Below are positions 43,670 to 52,086 of a DNA stretch of 64,000 nucleotides, in pieces. The position numbers and the translations under genes are program-made. Location of the stretch: the NCBI RefSeq assembly GCF_025548535.1, contig NZ_JAJLQW010000003.1, positions 62,001 through 126,000 on the forward strand. The letters run 5' to 3'. The notes under the pieces are model-generated. The model was not told the DNA's origin. It did no database searches and worked only from the letters and a program-made list of their open reading frames with translations. Source of the DNA: Undibacterium sp. Jales W-56. GTDB taxonomy: Bacteria; Pseudomonadota; Gammaproteobacteria; Burkholderiales; Burkholderiaceae_D. Numbering within the stretch: position 1 is the first letter of the stretch; every line of letters starts with the position of its first letter.

Positions 43670-44191
43670 ATGACACATCGATTTTGCATGGAAAAAGCCA
43701 TTCGCTATCTGTCCTGGGGCCTGCTTTCGGTTTGTTTTTTTTCGCCTCAGGTCAGCGCCTTGGAAAAGAATCATGCGGCACCCGGATTTGAGTTGCATGG
43801 TCTGGACGGTTCTGTGAAACTGGCCCGGTATCAGGGGAAGCTGATTTATCTCGATTTTTGGGCATCCTGGTGTGGCCCCTGCCGTCAGTCATTCCCCTGG
43901 ATGAATGAAATGCAAGCGAAATATGGCGCGCAGGGCCTGCAGGTCATTGGTATCAATCTCGACGTCAACGCCGAAGACGCCCGTCAATTTTTAACGGTGA
44001 CGCCAGCCCGCTTTATCATTGCGTTTGACCCGGTTGGGGCGACGCCGCGTAGCTACGGAGTAAAAGGCATGCCTAGCAGTTTTTTAATTGATCCGGAGGG
44101 GAAGATTTTATTTGAGCATATTGGATTTAAGGAAACCGACCGGGTTCATCTGGAAAACCAGATCCATACTTTTTTGGATGCAAAAAAATGA
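43670..44191 (+). CDS. TlpA/ResA-like periplasmic thioredoxin
   Basis: About 173 residues from the ATG at 43670, which has GGGA upstream; ATGs at 43646 and 43688 are alternatives. Signal peptide (EKAIRYLSWGLLSVCFFSPQVSA), then a thioredoxin fold of the TlpA/AhpC-TSA type with active site 'YLDFWASWCGPCRQSFPWM' (WCGPC), 'LQVIGINLDVNAEDARQF' and the cis-Pro region 'YGVKGMPSSFLIDPEGKI'. It likely reduces disulfides on exported partners, perhaps the cytochrome's CxxCH or the Cys pair of the DUF4266 lipoprotein whose gene overlaps it by 4 bp (ATGA). Confidence 0.9.
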   Translation: MTHRFCMEKAIRYLSWGLLSVCFFSPQVSALEKNHAAPGFELHGLDGSVKLARYQGKLIYLDFWASWCGPCRQSFPWMNEMQAKYGAQGLQVIGINLDVNAEDARQFLTVTPARFIIAFDPVGATPRSYGVKGMPSSFLIDPEGKILFEHIGFKETDRVHLENQIHTFLDAKK

Positions 44192-44427
44192 GACTATTTA
44201 CTACGCAAGTATTACGCCTGCTCCCCTGTTTTTTTCTGATTTGCCTGAGCAGCGCCTGTACTTTAATTCGACCGGTGCAAGCATGGGAAAAAGGGACATT
44301 GGCGCGTCAGGAAATGAGCTTGACCGGCGACAAACTGGATAACCGGATTTCCGAACATATCTATACCAGCCGTGAAGCTGCTTCAGGTGGTGCCAGCGTG
44401 GGTGGCGGTGGCTGCGGTTGCAATTGA
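44188..44427 (+). CDS. DUF4266 small lipoprotein with a GGCGCN tail
   Basis: 79 residues. Signal peptide with a lipobox-like LSSAC (Cys about 26). The mature part 'VQAWEKGTLARQEMSLTGDKLDNRISEHIYTSREAASGGASVGGGGCGCN' is the full DUF4266 signature. The strict C-terminal Gly-rich Cys-Gly-Cys-Asn is the family mark; two Cys in such a flexible tail suggest metal binding, a thiol relay or modification. It is co-translated with the thioredoxin (ATGA overlap). The 3' end also overlaps the long in-frame extension of the DUF3570 frame. DUF4266, DUF3570 and apbE genes are known to cluster in other bacteria, which I recall and could not check here. Confidence 0.88.
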   Translation: MRLFTTQVLRLLPCFFLICLSSACTLIRPVQAWEKGTLARQEMSLTGDKLDNRISEHIYTSREAASGGASVGGGGCGCN

Positions 44428-44464
44428 TGCGTTAAAAATCCTTCTTCCGACAAATAGACCACTT

Positions 44465-45682
44465 ATGCCACCTCGATTACCTCCTCATTTTCCAGCTCAT
44501 TTGCCAACTGGATTGCCAGCGCAATTAGCAAGCAAGACAGAACCTGTTCAACTCACTCAATCTACATTAAGCACGGCATTGCTGTCTGCTGCCTTGATTC
44601 TGCCCGGGATCAGGATTGCCAGTGCAGAGCCGATGCCGGAGCATGCCCTGATCAGTTTAAAGTATTTGAAATATCAGGACAGTCAGCCAGGCTTAACGCG
44701 GATCTCGGTCGATGCCCCATCCGTTTCGGTATTGGCGCCGATTGCCGGTGAATGGAGCCTGGAGGGTACCTTGACTTCAGATGCGGTATCTGGCGCGTCC
44801 CCCCGCTATCATACGGCGATTTCAGGCGCATCGAAAATGAATGACCAGCGCAATGCCGGAGATGTAACCGTGACTAAATATTTTCCCCGCGGCTCTCTTG
44901 CGATGGGCGTCGCGTATTCGACCGAGCACGATTATGTGTCGCGCGCGGTTTCTATGCTGGGGGATTTCTCCGGTGAAGACAAAAATACTACCTGGTCTTT
45001 AGGCTTCGGCGTTAGCAAGGATAAGATTAATCCAGTCAATCAAATTGTCGTGGACGAAAAGAAAACTACGGTGAATCTCTTGCTCGGCTTGACGCAAATA
45101 CTATCGACTCAGGATATAGGGCAATTCACGCTGACGTATGCCAGGGGGGATGGTTATTTTTCTGATCCCTATAAAACCCTCGACAACCGGCCGCGCACAC
45201 GCAATCAAAGCACGGCACTCGTCAGGTGGAATCATCATTTTTCAGGCACTGAAGGAACCAGCAGACTCAGTTATCGCTACTACACGGATACCTATCACAT
45301 CAAAGCGCATACGTTCACGGGCGAATACCTTGATCGGCTTGGGCATGGATGGACTATCGTCCCTTCATTCAGGTTATATACACAAAACGCTGCCAGCTTT
45401 TATTTTGATCCGGTCTATGACAAAGACTACGGCGCACCGTTTCCGCCGGGGTATATCTTTGGCGGCAATCAGTATCTTTCTGCAGACCAGCGACTATCAG
45501 GATTCGGTGCAGTAACGCTGGGTATAAAATTGATAAAACAGATAACACCAGATTGGACTGCCGATATCAAGCTAGAAACCTATGAGCAGCGCAGCAATTG
45601 GCAGTTCTTCGATAAACGGGGGCTGGCACTGGATCCATTGCGTGCCCGCAGCGTACAAGTGGGGATTACACGAAAGTGGTAG
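44465..45682 (+). CDS. DUF3570 protein, probable outer-membrane beta-barrel
   Basis: 405 residues from the ATG at 44465; the frame extends up to a GTG at 44372 inside the DUF4266 gene, and neither start has a strong ribosome binding site. A signal-like stretch 'STLSTALLSAALILPGIRIASA' is followed by DUF3570 sequence: 'EHALISLKYLKYQDSQPGLTRISVDAPSVSVLAPIAGEWSLEGTLTSDAVSGASPRYHTAISGASKM', many alternating beta strands and a final Trp (RKW), as in outer-membrane barrels. DAVSGAS at 44780-44800 resembles the flavin-attachment motif of FMN_bind proteins (D-A-[IV]-S-G-A-[ST]). With apbE next door, it may be the flavinylated substrate. Confidence 0.85.
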   Translation: MPPRLPPHFPAHLPTGLPAQLASKTEPVQLTQSTLSTALLSAALILPGIRIASAEPMPEHALISLKYLKYQDSQPGLTRISVDAPSVSVLAPIAGEWSLEGTLTSDAVSGASPRYHTAISGASKMNDQRNAGDVTVTKYFPRGSLAMGVAYSTEHDYVSRAVSMLGDFSGEDKNTTWSLGFGVSKDKINPVNQIVVDEKKTTVNLLLGLTQILSTQDIGQFTLTYARGDGYFSDPYKTLDNRPRTRNQSTALVRWNHHFSGTEGTSRLSYRYYTDTYHIKAHTFTGEYLDRLGHGWTIVPSFRLYTQNAASFYFDPVYDKDYGAPFPPGYIFGGNQYLSADQRLSGFGAVTLGIKLIKQITPDWTADIKLETYEQRSNWQFFDKRGLALDPLRARSVQVGITRKW

Positions 45683-46593
45683 TGTCCGTATTCCAGTTTC
45701 CATTTATTGCGATGGCCAGCCAATGTGAAATACGATTAGCCGCGCCGGATAAAAAGATTGCCGAAACACTGGCGTCGTCGGCAATCAACGAAGTCAGGCG
45801 TATCGAAATTAGCTATTCGCGCTATCGACCGGATAGCATCGTTGCTCGCATTAACGCTGCCGCCAGCAAGGACTGGATCGAGTGCGACCAGGAGACCTTC
45901 GCCTTGCTCGATTATGCCCATGCCCTGTACCTGAGCAGTGACGGCCTGTTTGACATTACCTCCGGCGTATTACGGCAGGCCTGGGATTTTCGTCAGCCGC
46001 TTATCCCAGCCGATGAGACATTGCAGTCTTTATTGTCGCTGGTAGGCTGGTCTCAGGTGAAGCGCGATGTGCCATATATCCATCTGCCCCGGTCGGGAAT
46101 GGAAATCGACTTCGGTGGTTTTGGCAAAGAGTACGCTGCCGATCGTGCTGCCGCGATACTCGCGGAAGCTGGGATTGAGCATGGTTATGTCAATTTAGGC
46201 GGTGATATGCGGTTTATCGGGCCGCAGCCGGATGGGCAAGCATGGTCAATTGGCATTCAGCATCCGCGTCACGCCGGGCGTATGATTGCCCACATCCCGG
46301 TAAGTCGCGGGGCCTTAGCCACCAGCGGCGACTATGAACGCTTCTTCGAAGTCAACGGACAAAGATATTGCCATATCCTCGATCCCCGTGACGGCATGCC
46401 CGTTACGCATTGGCGCTCCATCAGCGTGCTCGGCCCATTGGCGATAGTGGCAGGCAGTTGTGCAACGATTGCGATGCTCAAACAAGAAGATGGTGTAGCT
46501 TTCCTGGAAAATTCCGGCATGGGATATTTGGCGGTAGATCACCAAGGCAATATCCGGAGCAAGAATCTCCAGGATCCGGTTGTTTCAGCTTAA
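45676..46593 (+). CDS. apbE: FAD:protein FMN transferase (ApbE)
   Basis: 305 residues. ApbE takes FMN from FAD and links it to a Ser/Thr of exported proteins, with Mg2+. Sequence: 'FIAMASQCEIRLAAPDKKIAETLASSAINEVRRIEISYSRYRPDS', 'GLFDITSGVLRQAWDF', 'IDFGGFGKEYAADRAAAIL', 'GYVNLGGDMRFIG', 'RGALATSGDYERFFEVNGQRYCHILDPRDGMPV' and 'GPLAIVAGSCATIAMLK', all diagnostic. The start is a GTG overlapping the DUF3570 stop by 7 bp, with no signal peptide or lipobox, unlike most periplasmic ApbE. It is the last gene of the operon and overlaps the 3' end of the converging kinase gene by 9 bp. Confidence 0.93.
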   Translation: MVVSVFQFPFIAMASQCEIRLAAPDKKIAETLASSAINEVRRIEISYSRYRPDSIVARINAAASKDWIECDQETFALLDYAHALYLSSDGLFDITSGVLRQAWDFRQPLIPADETLQSLLSLVGWSQVKRDVPYIHLPRSGMEIDFGGFGKEYAADRAAAILAEAGIEHGYVNLGGDMRFIGPQPDGQAWSIGIQHPRHAGRMIAHIPVSRGALATSGDYERFFEVNGQRYCHILDPRDGMPVTHWRSISVLGPLAIVAGSCATIAMLKQEDGVAFLENSGMGYLAVDHQGNIRSKNLQDPVVSA

Positions 46594-48120
46594 TCCCCCA
46601 GCTGCGTCTGGTTGTATCGTATGTGACGTTAAGGGATCCTGGCGTTTCGGTAGCAAGATGCTGGCGATCAATCCGCCTTCGGGATGATTTTTTAAATGTA
46701 GCTCACCTTCATGCGCCTGCACGATACTGCGCGTAATTCCCAATCCCAGCCCCATGCCAGCGGCGTTTTGATGGCGACCGTATTCGAGCCTGACATAAGG
46801 CTCAAACAGGCTGGCAAACGCGTCCTCCGGCACGCCGGGACCGTGGTCGCGGATTTCGATCGCGATCCGCTCGGCTTGCTCGGATACGCTGATCTCGACT
46901 TGCTTGCCATAATGGATCGCGTTATCCAGCAAATTACCGACCGCCCGTTTCAAGGCCAGCGGTTTGGCAAATACCGTCAAACCCGATTCCTTAAAAGAAA
47001 TTTCATGTCCGGCCAGATGCGCCCCTTTCACCATGCGTCCCAGCAAAGCGTCCAGGCGTATCTCGGTAGGATTTTCATAGATATCGCTGTCCTTCACGCA
47101 TTGCAGCGCGCCCTTGACCATCATGTCCAGTTCATCCAGGTCATCATGAAATTCGGCCCGCACCGCATCGTCGTCCAGCAATTCAGTGCGCAATTTGAGC
47201 CGCACGATGGGCGTGCGCAAATCATGTGAAATCGAGACGAACAGTCGTTCCCTGTCATCGATATATTTTTGTATGCGCTCACGCATTTCGCCGAAAGCCC
47301 GAGCGGTTTTGACGAATTCCCGGCTCCCGGTCTCCGGCAACGGCGGCGCGTGTTCGCCTTTGCCGAAGGCTTGGGCGGCATCCGATAAGGCCGCCAGCGG
47401 CCGGGTCGTCCAGCGCACCACCAGAATCGACAGCACCAATACGGCGGCGAGCGACATTGCCTGCAACAGCACCCGATCCGAGGAGAATGGATCGCCGCTT
47501 TTAAAAAAATACGGATTCGGCATCAAGGTTGCCATGTAAAGCCAGCGACCATCGTCCATTTCGGTTTGCAACACCAGTATCGGCGCAGGATTCGGCTCTG
47601 TGATCAGAATATGCTGCACCCATTTTTCAGGCACTTCGCTGATCAAGGAGCCATCGTCGGAGACCACCAGATCCGCCGGCCAGGCGAAGCCTACGCGCAA
47701 CTTGGATAATTTCGGCAACTCTTCTTTAAGTGAAGTCTGTATCTGTTGCACCGCAAGCGTAGTCAGCCGGTTGTCCGTCATCTCGCGCAGCTTGACCGGC
47801 TGCTGATTGATATTGACGAAAAAACGCGTGCCGCCCATTTCACGAAACAATTGTATGGTCAGCGGGCGGTAATTCGATGGCAGGCCAAAGAAATAGCGCA
47901 TGGTCGATGCCGCACTGCGCGCCACATGCTGCGAGGATGCCTTGGTTTCCGCTTCGGATTCTTTGCGTACCTGCGAGGTCCAGAACGCATTGCCGACCAC
48001 CTGGGTCAGCATCACGCCTGCCACCATCACGACCGTCAAACGTCCGAGCAAGGATTGCGGCAGGATTCTTTGCAGCAAAGCTTGCGAAAAAGACAGGCTA
48101 GACATGGGCGCTGACGACAT
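46585..48120 (-). CDS. Sensor histidine kinase (GtrS-like)
   Basis: About 511 residues from an ATG at 48120 (48105 also possible), overlapping the response-regulator gene by 23 bp. Order: membrane helix (about 15-40), periplasmic sensor region to about 210, second helix (about 215-235), HAMP, HisKA with 'SISHDLRTPIVRLKLRTELL' (phospho-acceptor His), and HATPase_c with 'NLLDNAIHYGK', 'DHGPGVPEDAF' and 'GMGLGLGITRSIVQAHEG'. All catalytic boxes are intact. It is encoded with a response regulator and a GtsA-like binding protein, next to the glucose importer, which matches the GtrS/GltR sugar-sensing pair of pseudomonads. Confidence 0.9.
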   Translation of the reverse strand: MSSAPMSSLSFSQALLQRILPQSLLGRLTVVMVAGVMLTQVVGNAFWTSQVRKESEAETKASSQHVARSAASTMRYFFGLPSNYRPLTIQLFREMGGTRFFVNINQQPVKLREMTDNRLTTLAVQQIQTSLKEELPKLSKLRVGFAWPADLVVSDDGSLISEVPEKWVQHILITEPNPAPILVLQTEMDDGRWLYMATLMPNPYFFKSGDPFSSDRVLLQAMSLAAVLVLSILVVRWTTRPLAALSDAAQAFGKGEHAPPLPETGSREFVKTARAFGEMRERIQKYIDDRERLFVSISHDLRTPIVRLKLRTELLDDDAVRAEFHDDLDELDMMVKGALQCVKDSDIYENPTEIRLDALLGRMVKGAHLAGHEISFKESGLTVFAKPLALKRAVGNLLDNAIHYGKQVEISVSEQAERIAIEIRDHGPGVPEDAFASLFEPYVRLEYGRHQNAAGMGLGLGITRSIVQAHEGELHLKNHPEGGLIASILLPKRQDPLTSHTIQPDAAGGLS

Positions 48121-48811
48121 CGGCGGAAAATACATAACCCGCACCGCGCACCGTTTTGATCAAGGCCGGCTGCTTGCCATCGTCGTGCAGACGCAAGCGC
48201 AGGCGGCTGATCTGTACATCGAGCGAGCGATCCAGCGGCCCGGCATCGCGACCGCGGGTCTCTTCGCATAAGACATTGCGATCCAGGATGTCGCCCGGAT
48301 GCTCGACAAAATATTTCAGTAACTGAAAATCCAGGCCCGTCAATGCGATCACTTCACCCTGACTATCACTGACGGTACGCTCCACCGTATCGAGGGTAAA
48401 TCCGACGAAGCGGTAATAGCGCGGAGCCGCAGGATTTTCATTAGCGGTGCGGCGTAGAATCGCCTTGATCCTGGCGAGCAATTCGCGCGGGCTATACGGC
48501 TTGGCGATGTAATCGTCGGCGCCCAGTTCCAGACCGACGATGCGGTCGGTTTCGTCAGAGCTGGCGGTCAGCATGATGATGGGCACATTCGAGCGGTTAC
48601 GCACCACTTTGCACAAGGCAAACCCATCGGTATCAGGCAGCATGACGTCGAGAATCACCAGCGATAACTCATCGGCATAACGTTGAAATTCGGTCAAAAA
48701 CGATTCGCCGTTATGCGCGAGCTTGACTTCATATTGGTTCTTTTCCAGATACGCCTTCAACAGGGTCCTGGTTTTTTGGTCGTCATCGACCACGAGTATC
48801 TTGCGCGTCAT
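48098..48811 (-). CDS. OmpR-type response regulator (GltR-like)
   Basis: 237 residues. Receiver domain (about 3-118) with acidic pair in LVVDDDQ, phospho-acceptor Asp in 'VILDVMLPDTDGF', Thr in 'IIMLTAS' and Lys in 'DDYIAKPYSPRELLARI'. The winged-helix DNA-binding domain (about 135-232) has 'VGFTLDTVERTVSDSQGEVIALTGLDFQLLKYFVEHPGDILDRNVLCEETRGRDAGPLDRSLDVQISRLRLRL' and 'IKTVRGAGYVFSADV'. Preceded by the binding-protein gene (10-bp gap) and followed by the kinase gene (overlap), so the three form one operon. Likely controls the divergent porin/gts operon. Confidence 0.93.
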   Translation of the reverse strand: MTRKILVVDDDQKTRTLLKAYLEKNQYEVKLAHNGESFLTEFQRYADELSLVILDVMLPDTDGFALCKVVRNRSNVPIIMLTASSDETDRIVGLELGADDYIAKPYSPRELLARIKAILRRTANENPAAPRYYRFVGFTLDTVERTVSDSQGEVIALTGLDFQLLKYFVEHPGDILDRNVLCEETRGRDAGPLDRSLDVQISRLRLRLHDDGKQPALIKTVRGAGYVFSADVVSAHV

Positions 48812-48821
48812 TGTTGGTCGC

Positions 48822-50135
48822 CTAAATTTTTTTCAGTGAACGGGCGATCGCACCGAGGCGGCGTTGCGTGTCGTTTACCGTGACCTGGTCATCCATAAAA
48901 AAACGATAAATCTCAGCGATGATCGCATCTTTAGACGTTTCGTCGGTTGCCATGCGATGGGCCAGACTAGGCACCTGGGTACTACCTCCGCGGGCAAACA
49001 ATTTCCAGGAAGTCCGGGCACAGCTATCCATTTTGCTCATATCGGGATTGCGCAACACCGGGACCGAGCCTTTGATCTGGTTGTACTCAACCTGCACCGC
49101 AGGCGATAGAACCAGCTGCGCGAGCCTTTCCTGCGCGGCTCTGTGCGAGCCGTCTCCTGCCAGCATGACCAGGGTATCGATATCGTAGAGATGATAATTT
49201 TCTGTTTGCGGCACCGCCATGCAGGCAAAGCCGACATCGGTTGCCAACCCCCAGGCATTCAACTCGGCCTTGACCCAATCCCCCATCACCATCATCGCCG
49301 CGCCGCCATCGGCAAACTGGCGTGCCAGTTCATCCCAGGAGCGATCTTGAAGCGGCGTCGGCATCCATTTCTTGAGCGAGCGGAAACGCTTCAAGGCCTG
49401 ACCGAAGCGGGCATCAAAAAATGCCGACTGTTCTTTTTTTACAAAAATATCGTTATAAAAACCGGCGCCCGCTTCCGATAACACCAGGGTTTCAAACAAA
49501 GTCGCTAACTGCCACGGCTCGCTACTTTGGGCCAGCGGAATGATGCCGGCCTGTTGTAATTTTTTGGCGGCGAGTTCAAAGTCGTCCCAGCTTTCGGGTA
49601 AGGCTAAGTCGTATTTTTTGAATAGCTTGCGATTGACGAATAAGGTATTGATGCGGTGAATGCCAAGCGGCGCGGCGACCACATGCCCTTTGGATTGGGT
49701 CAGGGACCAGACGCTGGGAAACAGAATTTTGTCCCACTTACCGACGCTGCCCACCGCATCAAATTCTAGCAACAAGCCCAGTTCCGCCCACTCACCGATC
49801 AGCACGCCATTGAGTTGTGCGACTTCCGGCGCATTGCCGGACAAGACCCGGCTTTTCAGCACGATGCCGGCACCGATACCGGATCCGCTGGGGATCACGG
49901 CATCGCGCCATAAGATATTTTCTTGCGTTAATTTGCCTGCCAAAAAATCGACGGCCTTATGCTCACTGGTGGATTTCCACCAATGCAATACCTGTAACGA
50001 ATCCGCCCATGTCGATGAGCTCGCCACCATCAGCAAAATGAGCCCCATCACCACACGCAGCGCATGTCTCCATCGCGGGGAGTGAGGGGATAGGTATTTT
50101 GTGTAGGGCAACAATCTTATATTTGTTGTTTGCAC
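48822..50135 (-). CDS. GtsA-like sugar-binding protein co-encoded with the two-component system
   Basis: 437 residues from a GTG at 50135 with GGAAGGA upstream. The extended N-terminus (about 45 residues) ends in a signal helix 'ALRVVMGLILLMVASSSTWA'. The mature part is an extracellular solute-binding protein type 1: 'SLQVLHWWKSTSEHKAVDFLAGKLTQENILWRDAVIPSGSG', 'KSRVLSGNAPEVAQLNG', 'MVMGDWVKAELNAWG' and 'QIKGSVPVLRNPDMSKMDSCARTSWKLF'. It is a clear but diverged paralogue of GtsA at 52087 (same motifs, changed binding-site residues such as HYWTSGGEAKS to HWWKSTSEHKA). It heads the operon of the response regulator and kinase, so it may serve as periplasmic sugar sensor rather than transport component. 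Confidence 0.88.
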   Translation of the reverse strand: MQTTNIRLLPYTKYLSPHSPRWRHALRVVMGLILLMVASSSTWADSLQVLHWWKSTSEHKAVDFLAGKLTQENILWRDAVIPSGSGIGAGIVLKSRVLSGNAPEVAQLNGVLIGEWAELGLLLEFDAVGSVGKWDKILFPSVWSLTQSKGHVVAAPLGIHRINTLFVNRKLFKKYDLALPESWDDFELAAKKLQQAGIIPLAQSSEPWQLATLFETLVLSEAGAGFYNDIFVKKEQSAFFDARFGQALKRFRSLKKWMPTPLQDRSWDELARQFADGGAAMMVMGDWVKAELNAWGLATDVGFACMAVPQTENYHLYDIDTLVMLAGDGSHRAAQERLAQLVLSPAVQVEYNQIKGSVPVLRNPDMSKMDSCARTSWKLFARGGSTQVPSLAHRMATDETSKDAIIAEIYRFFMDDQVTVNDTQRRLGAIARSLKKI

Positions 50136-50675
50136 CTGAGGGTCCTTCCGGAATCTTTCCGGGTCTTCTTTGTCTCGGTACAGACTATAGCCCAAGTGAA
50201 TGTTGTTGCGAAGGTAAATAAGCATCGATATTTGTAATGAAGTGTGAGCTTACATTGCAATTTATTGCAGCCTTAAAAATTGCCGGAAATAGGTGCAATT
50301 CCCCTATGAGAGCGCCCCGCAGAGTTGACAGCATAAAAGCAAAACCCAAAAGCTCCAACGTAAAGTTATGTAACAAGCCGCGTCATCCCAACTTTCCACT
50401 TCTCCATAAAAATCAATCACTTAACATCAGATAACAGGTCGCACCACAGGCAGGTGGCGACACATATTCTGCGATGTTAATGTCTGCTGGCCGCAACACA
50501 ATGCAGTAATGCCGTGAGCAGTTCCAGCACGAGTTTTGCGCAAACGATGGTCAGAAAATTCAGGCAACCATCTGCAACAAATGAATAAATAACCGGGATA
50601 CACCGGAAATGACAGCATGCTCAAAAGCAGCGTCAGCTTGCTAGCGAGCGAACAATTAATAACAAAGGAGACATT
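50136..50675. other. Divergent regulatory region between sensor operon and porin/gts operon
   Basis: 540 bp with no credible gene. It must contain the promoters of both operons and probably GltR-type operators. I found no palindrome strong enough to call. A good Shine-Dalgarno (AAAGGAG) lies at its right end, before the porin gene. Confidence 0.45.
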
Positions 50676-51944
50676 ATGAGCAAGACCGTATTTCGTGCTG
50701 CCCTCAAAGCATTACCTCTCGCACTTTCCCTGACTTTTGCAGCAGGCCTGGCGCACGCCAGCGAAGCTGAAGGCGAATTCCATGGTTACTTCCGCGCCGG
50801 TGTAGGATCAAGCTCTACCCATGGCCCGCAAAGCTGTTTCGGACTGGGTGGCAATACCATGAACTATCGCCTCGGCAATGAGTGCGACAGTTATTTTGAG
50901 GGCGGTTACACCAAAGAACTCGCCAAAGCCGATAACGGCGTCAGCTTTGTCGGCACCGTATGGCTGGATGCCTATAAAAACGGCTCTGACTTCGGTAACG
51001 CGAAACCGGAAATCGCCAAGGCCTATGTGGAAGCCAAAAATCTCGATTTCCTGAACGGCGGCGTCGCCTGGATCGGTAAGCGTTACTACTTCCGTCCCGA
51101 TATCCATATGCTGGATCTGCAATACATCAACCTGAACGGCACCGGCGGCGGTTTCGACAAGATAGGCGCAGGCCCGGGCAAATTCAGCTATGCCCTGTTC
51201 AAAGACAATGACACCAATGTCATCGATCCGGTCACGGGTAAGGTGACCAGCACCAATGCCGCGCTACGCCAGAATTTCATCTACGAAGGCTTGCCGGTCA
51301 ATGCAGGCGGCACTTTAGATGCCGCCATCTCACTGATCAGTGCGCAGGGTGAGAATAAGCATAACGGCTGGCAATTTTCTATCTTCCACAAACAAGACAA
51401 GTTCATGGGCGGCAGCAATACGCTGGGCTTCCAGTATGGCGTAGGTCCGGGTACCGGCGTCGGCGGGCCATGCTGCGATCGCATTGGCAGCTCGGGCAGC
51501 ACCACGCTCGGTTCCGATGTCACCCGCCTGCGCATTTTCGATGATCTGGTGATCCAGCCAACGGAGCAATTCAGCATGGAATTTATCGCCCTGATGCAAC
51601 GCGACAAATCAAATGCGCAAGGTTCGTCTACATGGACTACATTGGGAGCACGGCCGGTGTATGCCTTGACCAAAAATCTGAAAATCCAGGCTGAACTCGG
51701 TACCAGCCGAGTGACGCAAGCCAATGGCGGCGATGCGCTGCGCCTGACCAAGCTGACGATTGCACCGACCATCACCGTTGGACAAGGTTACTGGTCGCGC
51801 CCTGAATTACGTGCCTTCGTCACCTACGGCAAATGGAATAATGCAGCAACCGCAGCGGTTAATGCCAGCAATAATTCAGGCCCGGTCTATGGCAACAACA
51901 CCAGCGGCACATCGGTAGGCATACACCTTGAAACCTGGTTCTGA
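50676..51944 (+). CDS. LamB-family carbohydrate porin
   Basis: 422 residues with AAAGGAG upstream. Signal peptide ends about residue 28 (LTFAAGLAHA). The mature start 'EGEFHGYFRAGVGSSSTHGPQSCFGLGGNTMNYRLGNECDSYFEGGYTKELAKADNGVSFVGTVWLDAYKNG' and 'WIGKRYYFRPDIHMLDLQYINLNGTGGGFDKI' are LamB/maltoporin sequence, and the last residue is Phe, as in barrel proteins. It lets sugars cross the outer membrane. It precedes the gtsABCD importer, where pseudomonads have OprB instead. Length is normal for LamB. Confidence 0.9.
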   Translation: MSKTVFRAALKALPLALSLTFAAGLAHASEAEGEFHGYFRAGVGSSSTHGPQSCFGLGGNTMNYRLGNECDSYFEGGYTKELAKADNGVSFVGTVWLDAYKNGSDFGNAKPEIAKAYVEAKNLDFLNGGVAWIGKRYYFRPDIHMLDLQYINLNGTGGGFDKIGAGPGKFSYALFKDNDTNVIDPVTGKVTSTNAALRQNFIYEGLPVNAGGTLDAAISLISAQGENKHNGWQFSIFHKQDKFMGGSNTLGFQYGVGPGTGVGGPCCDRIGSSGSTTLGSDVTRLRIFDDLVIQPTEQFSMEFIALMQRDKSNAQGSSTWTTLGARPVYALTKNLKIQAELGTSRVTQANGGDALRLTKLTIAPTITVGQGYWSRPELRAFVTYGKWNNAATAAVNASNNSGPVYGNNTSGTSVGIHLETWF

Positions 51945-52086
51945 TTCAAGAACATAGCAAGTCGAATAGCAGAAAATAACAAGATAGAAGAACAGGAAGC
52001 GCAGTTTATACGCGTCCTGCTCTCAAACTCAAATCAATCTAATTGCGGACACATCACCAGATTCGCAAGTAATGGAGAAGACCATC

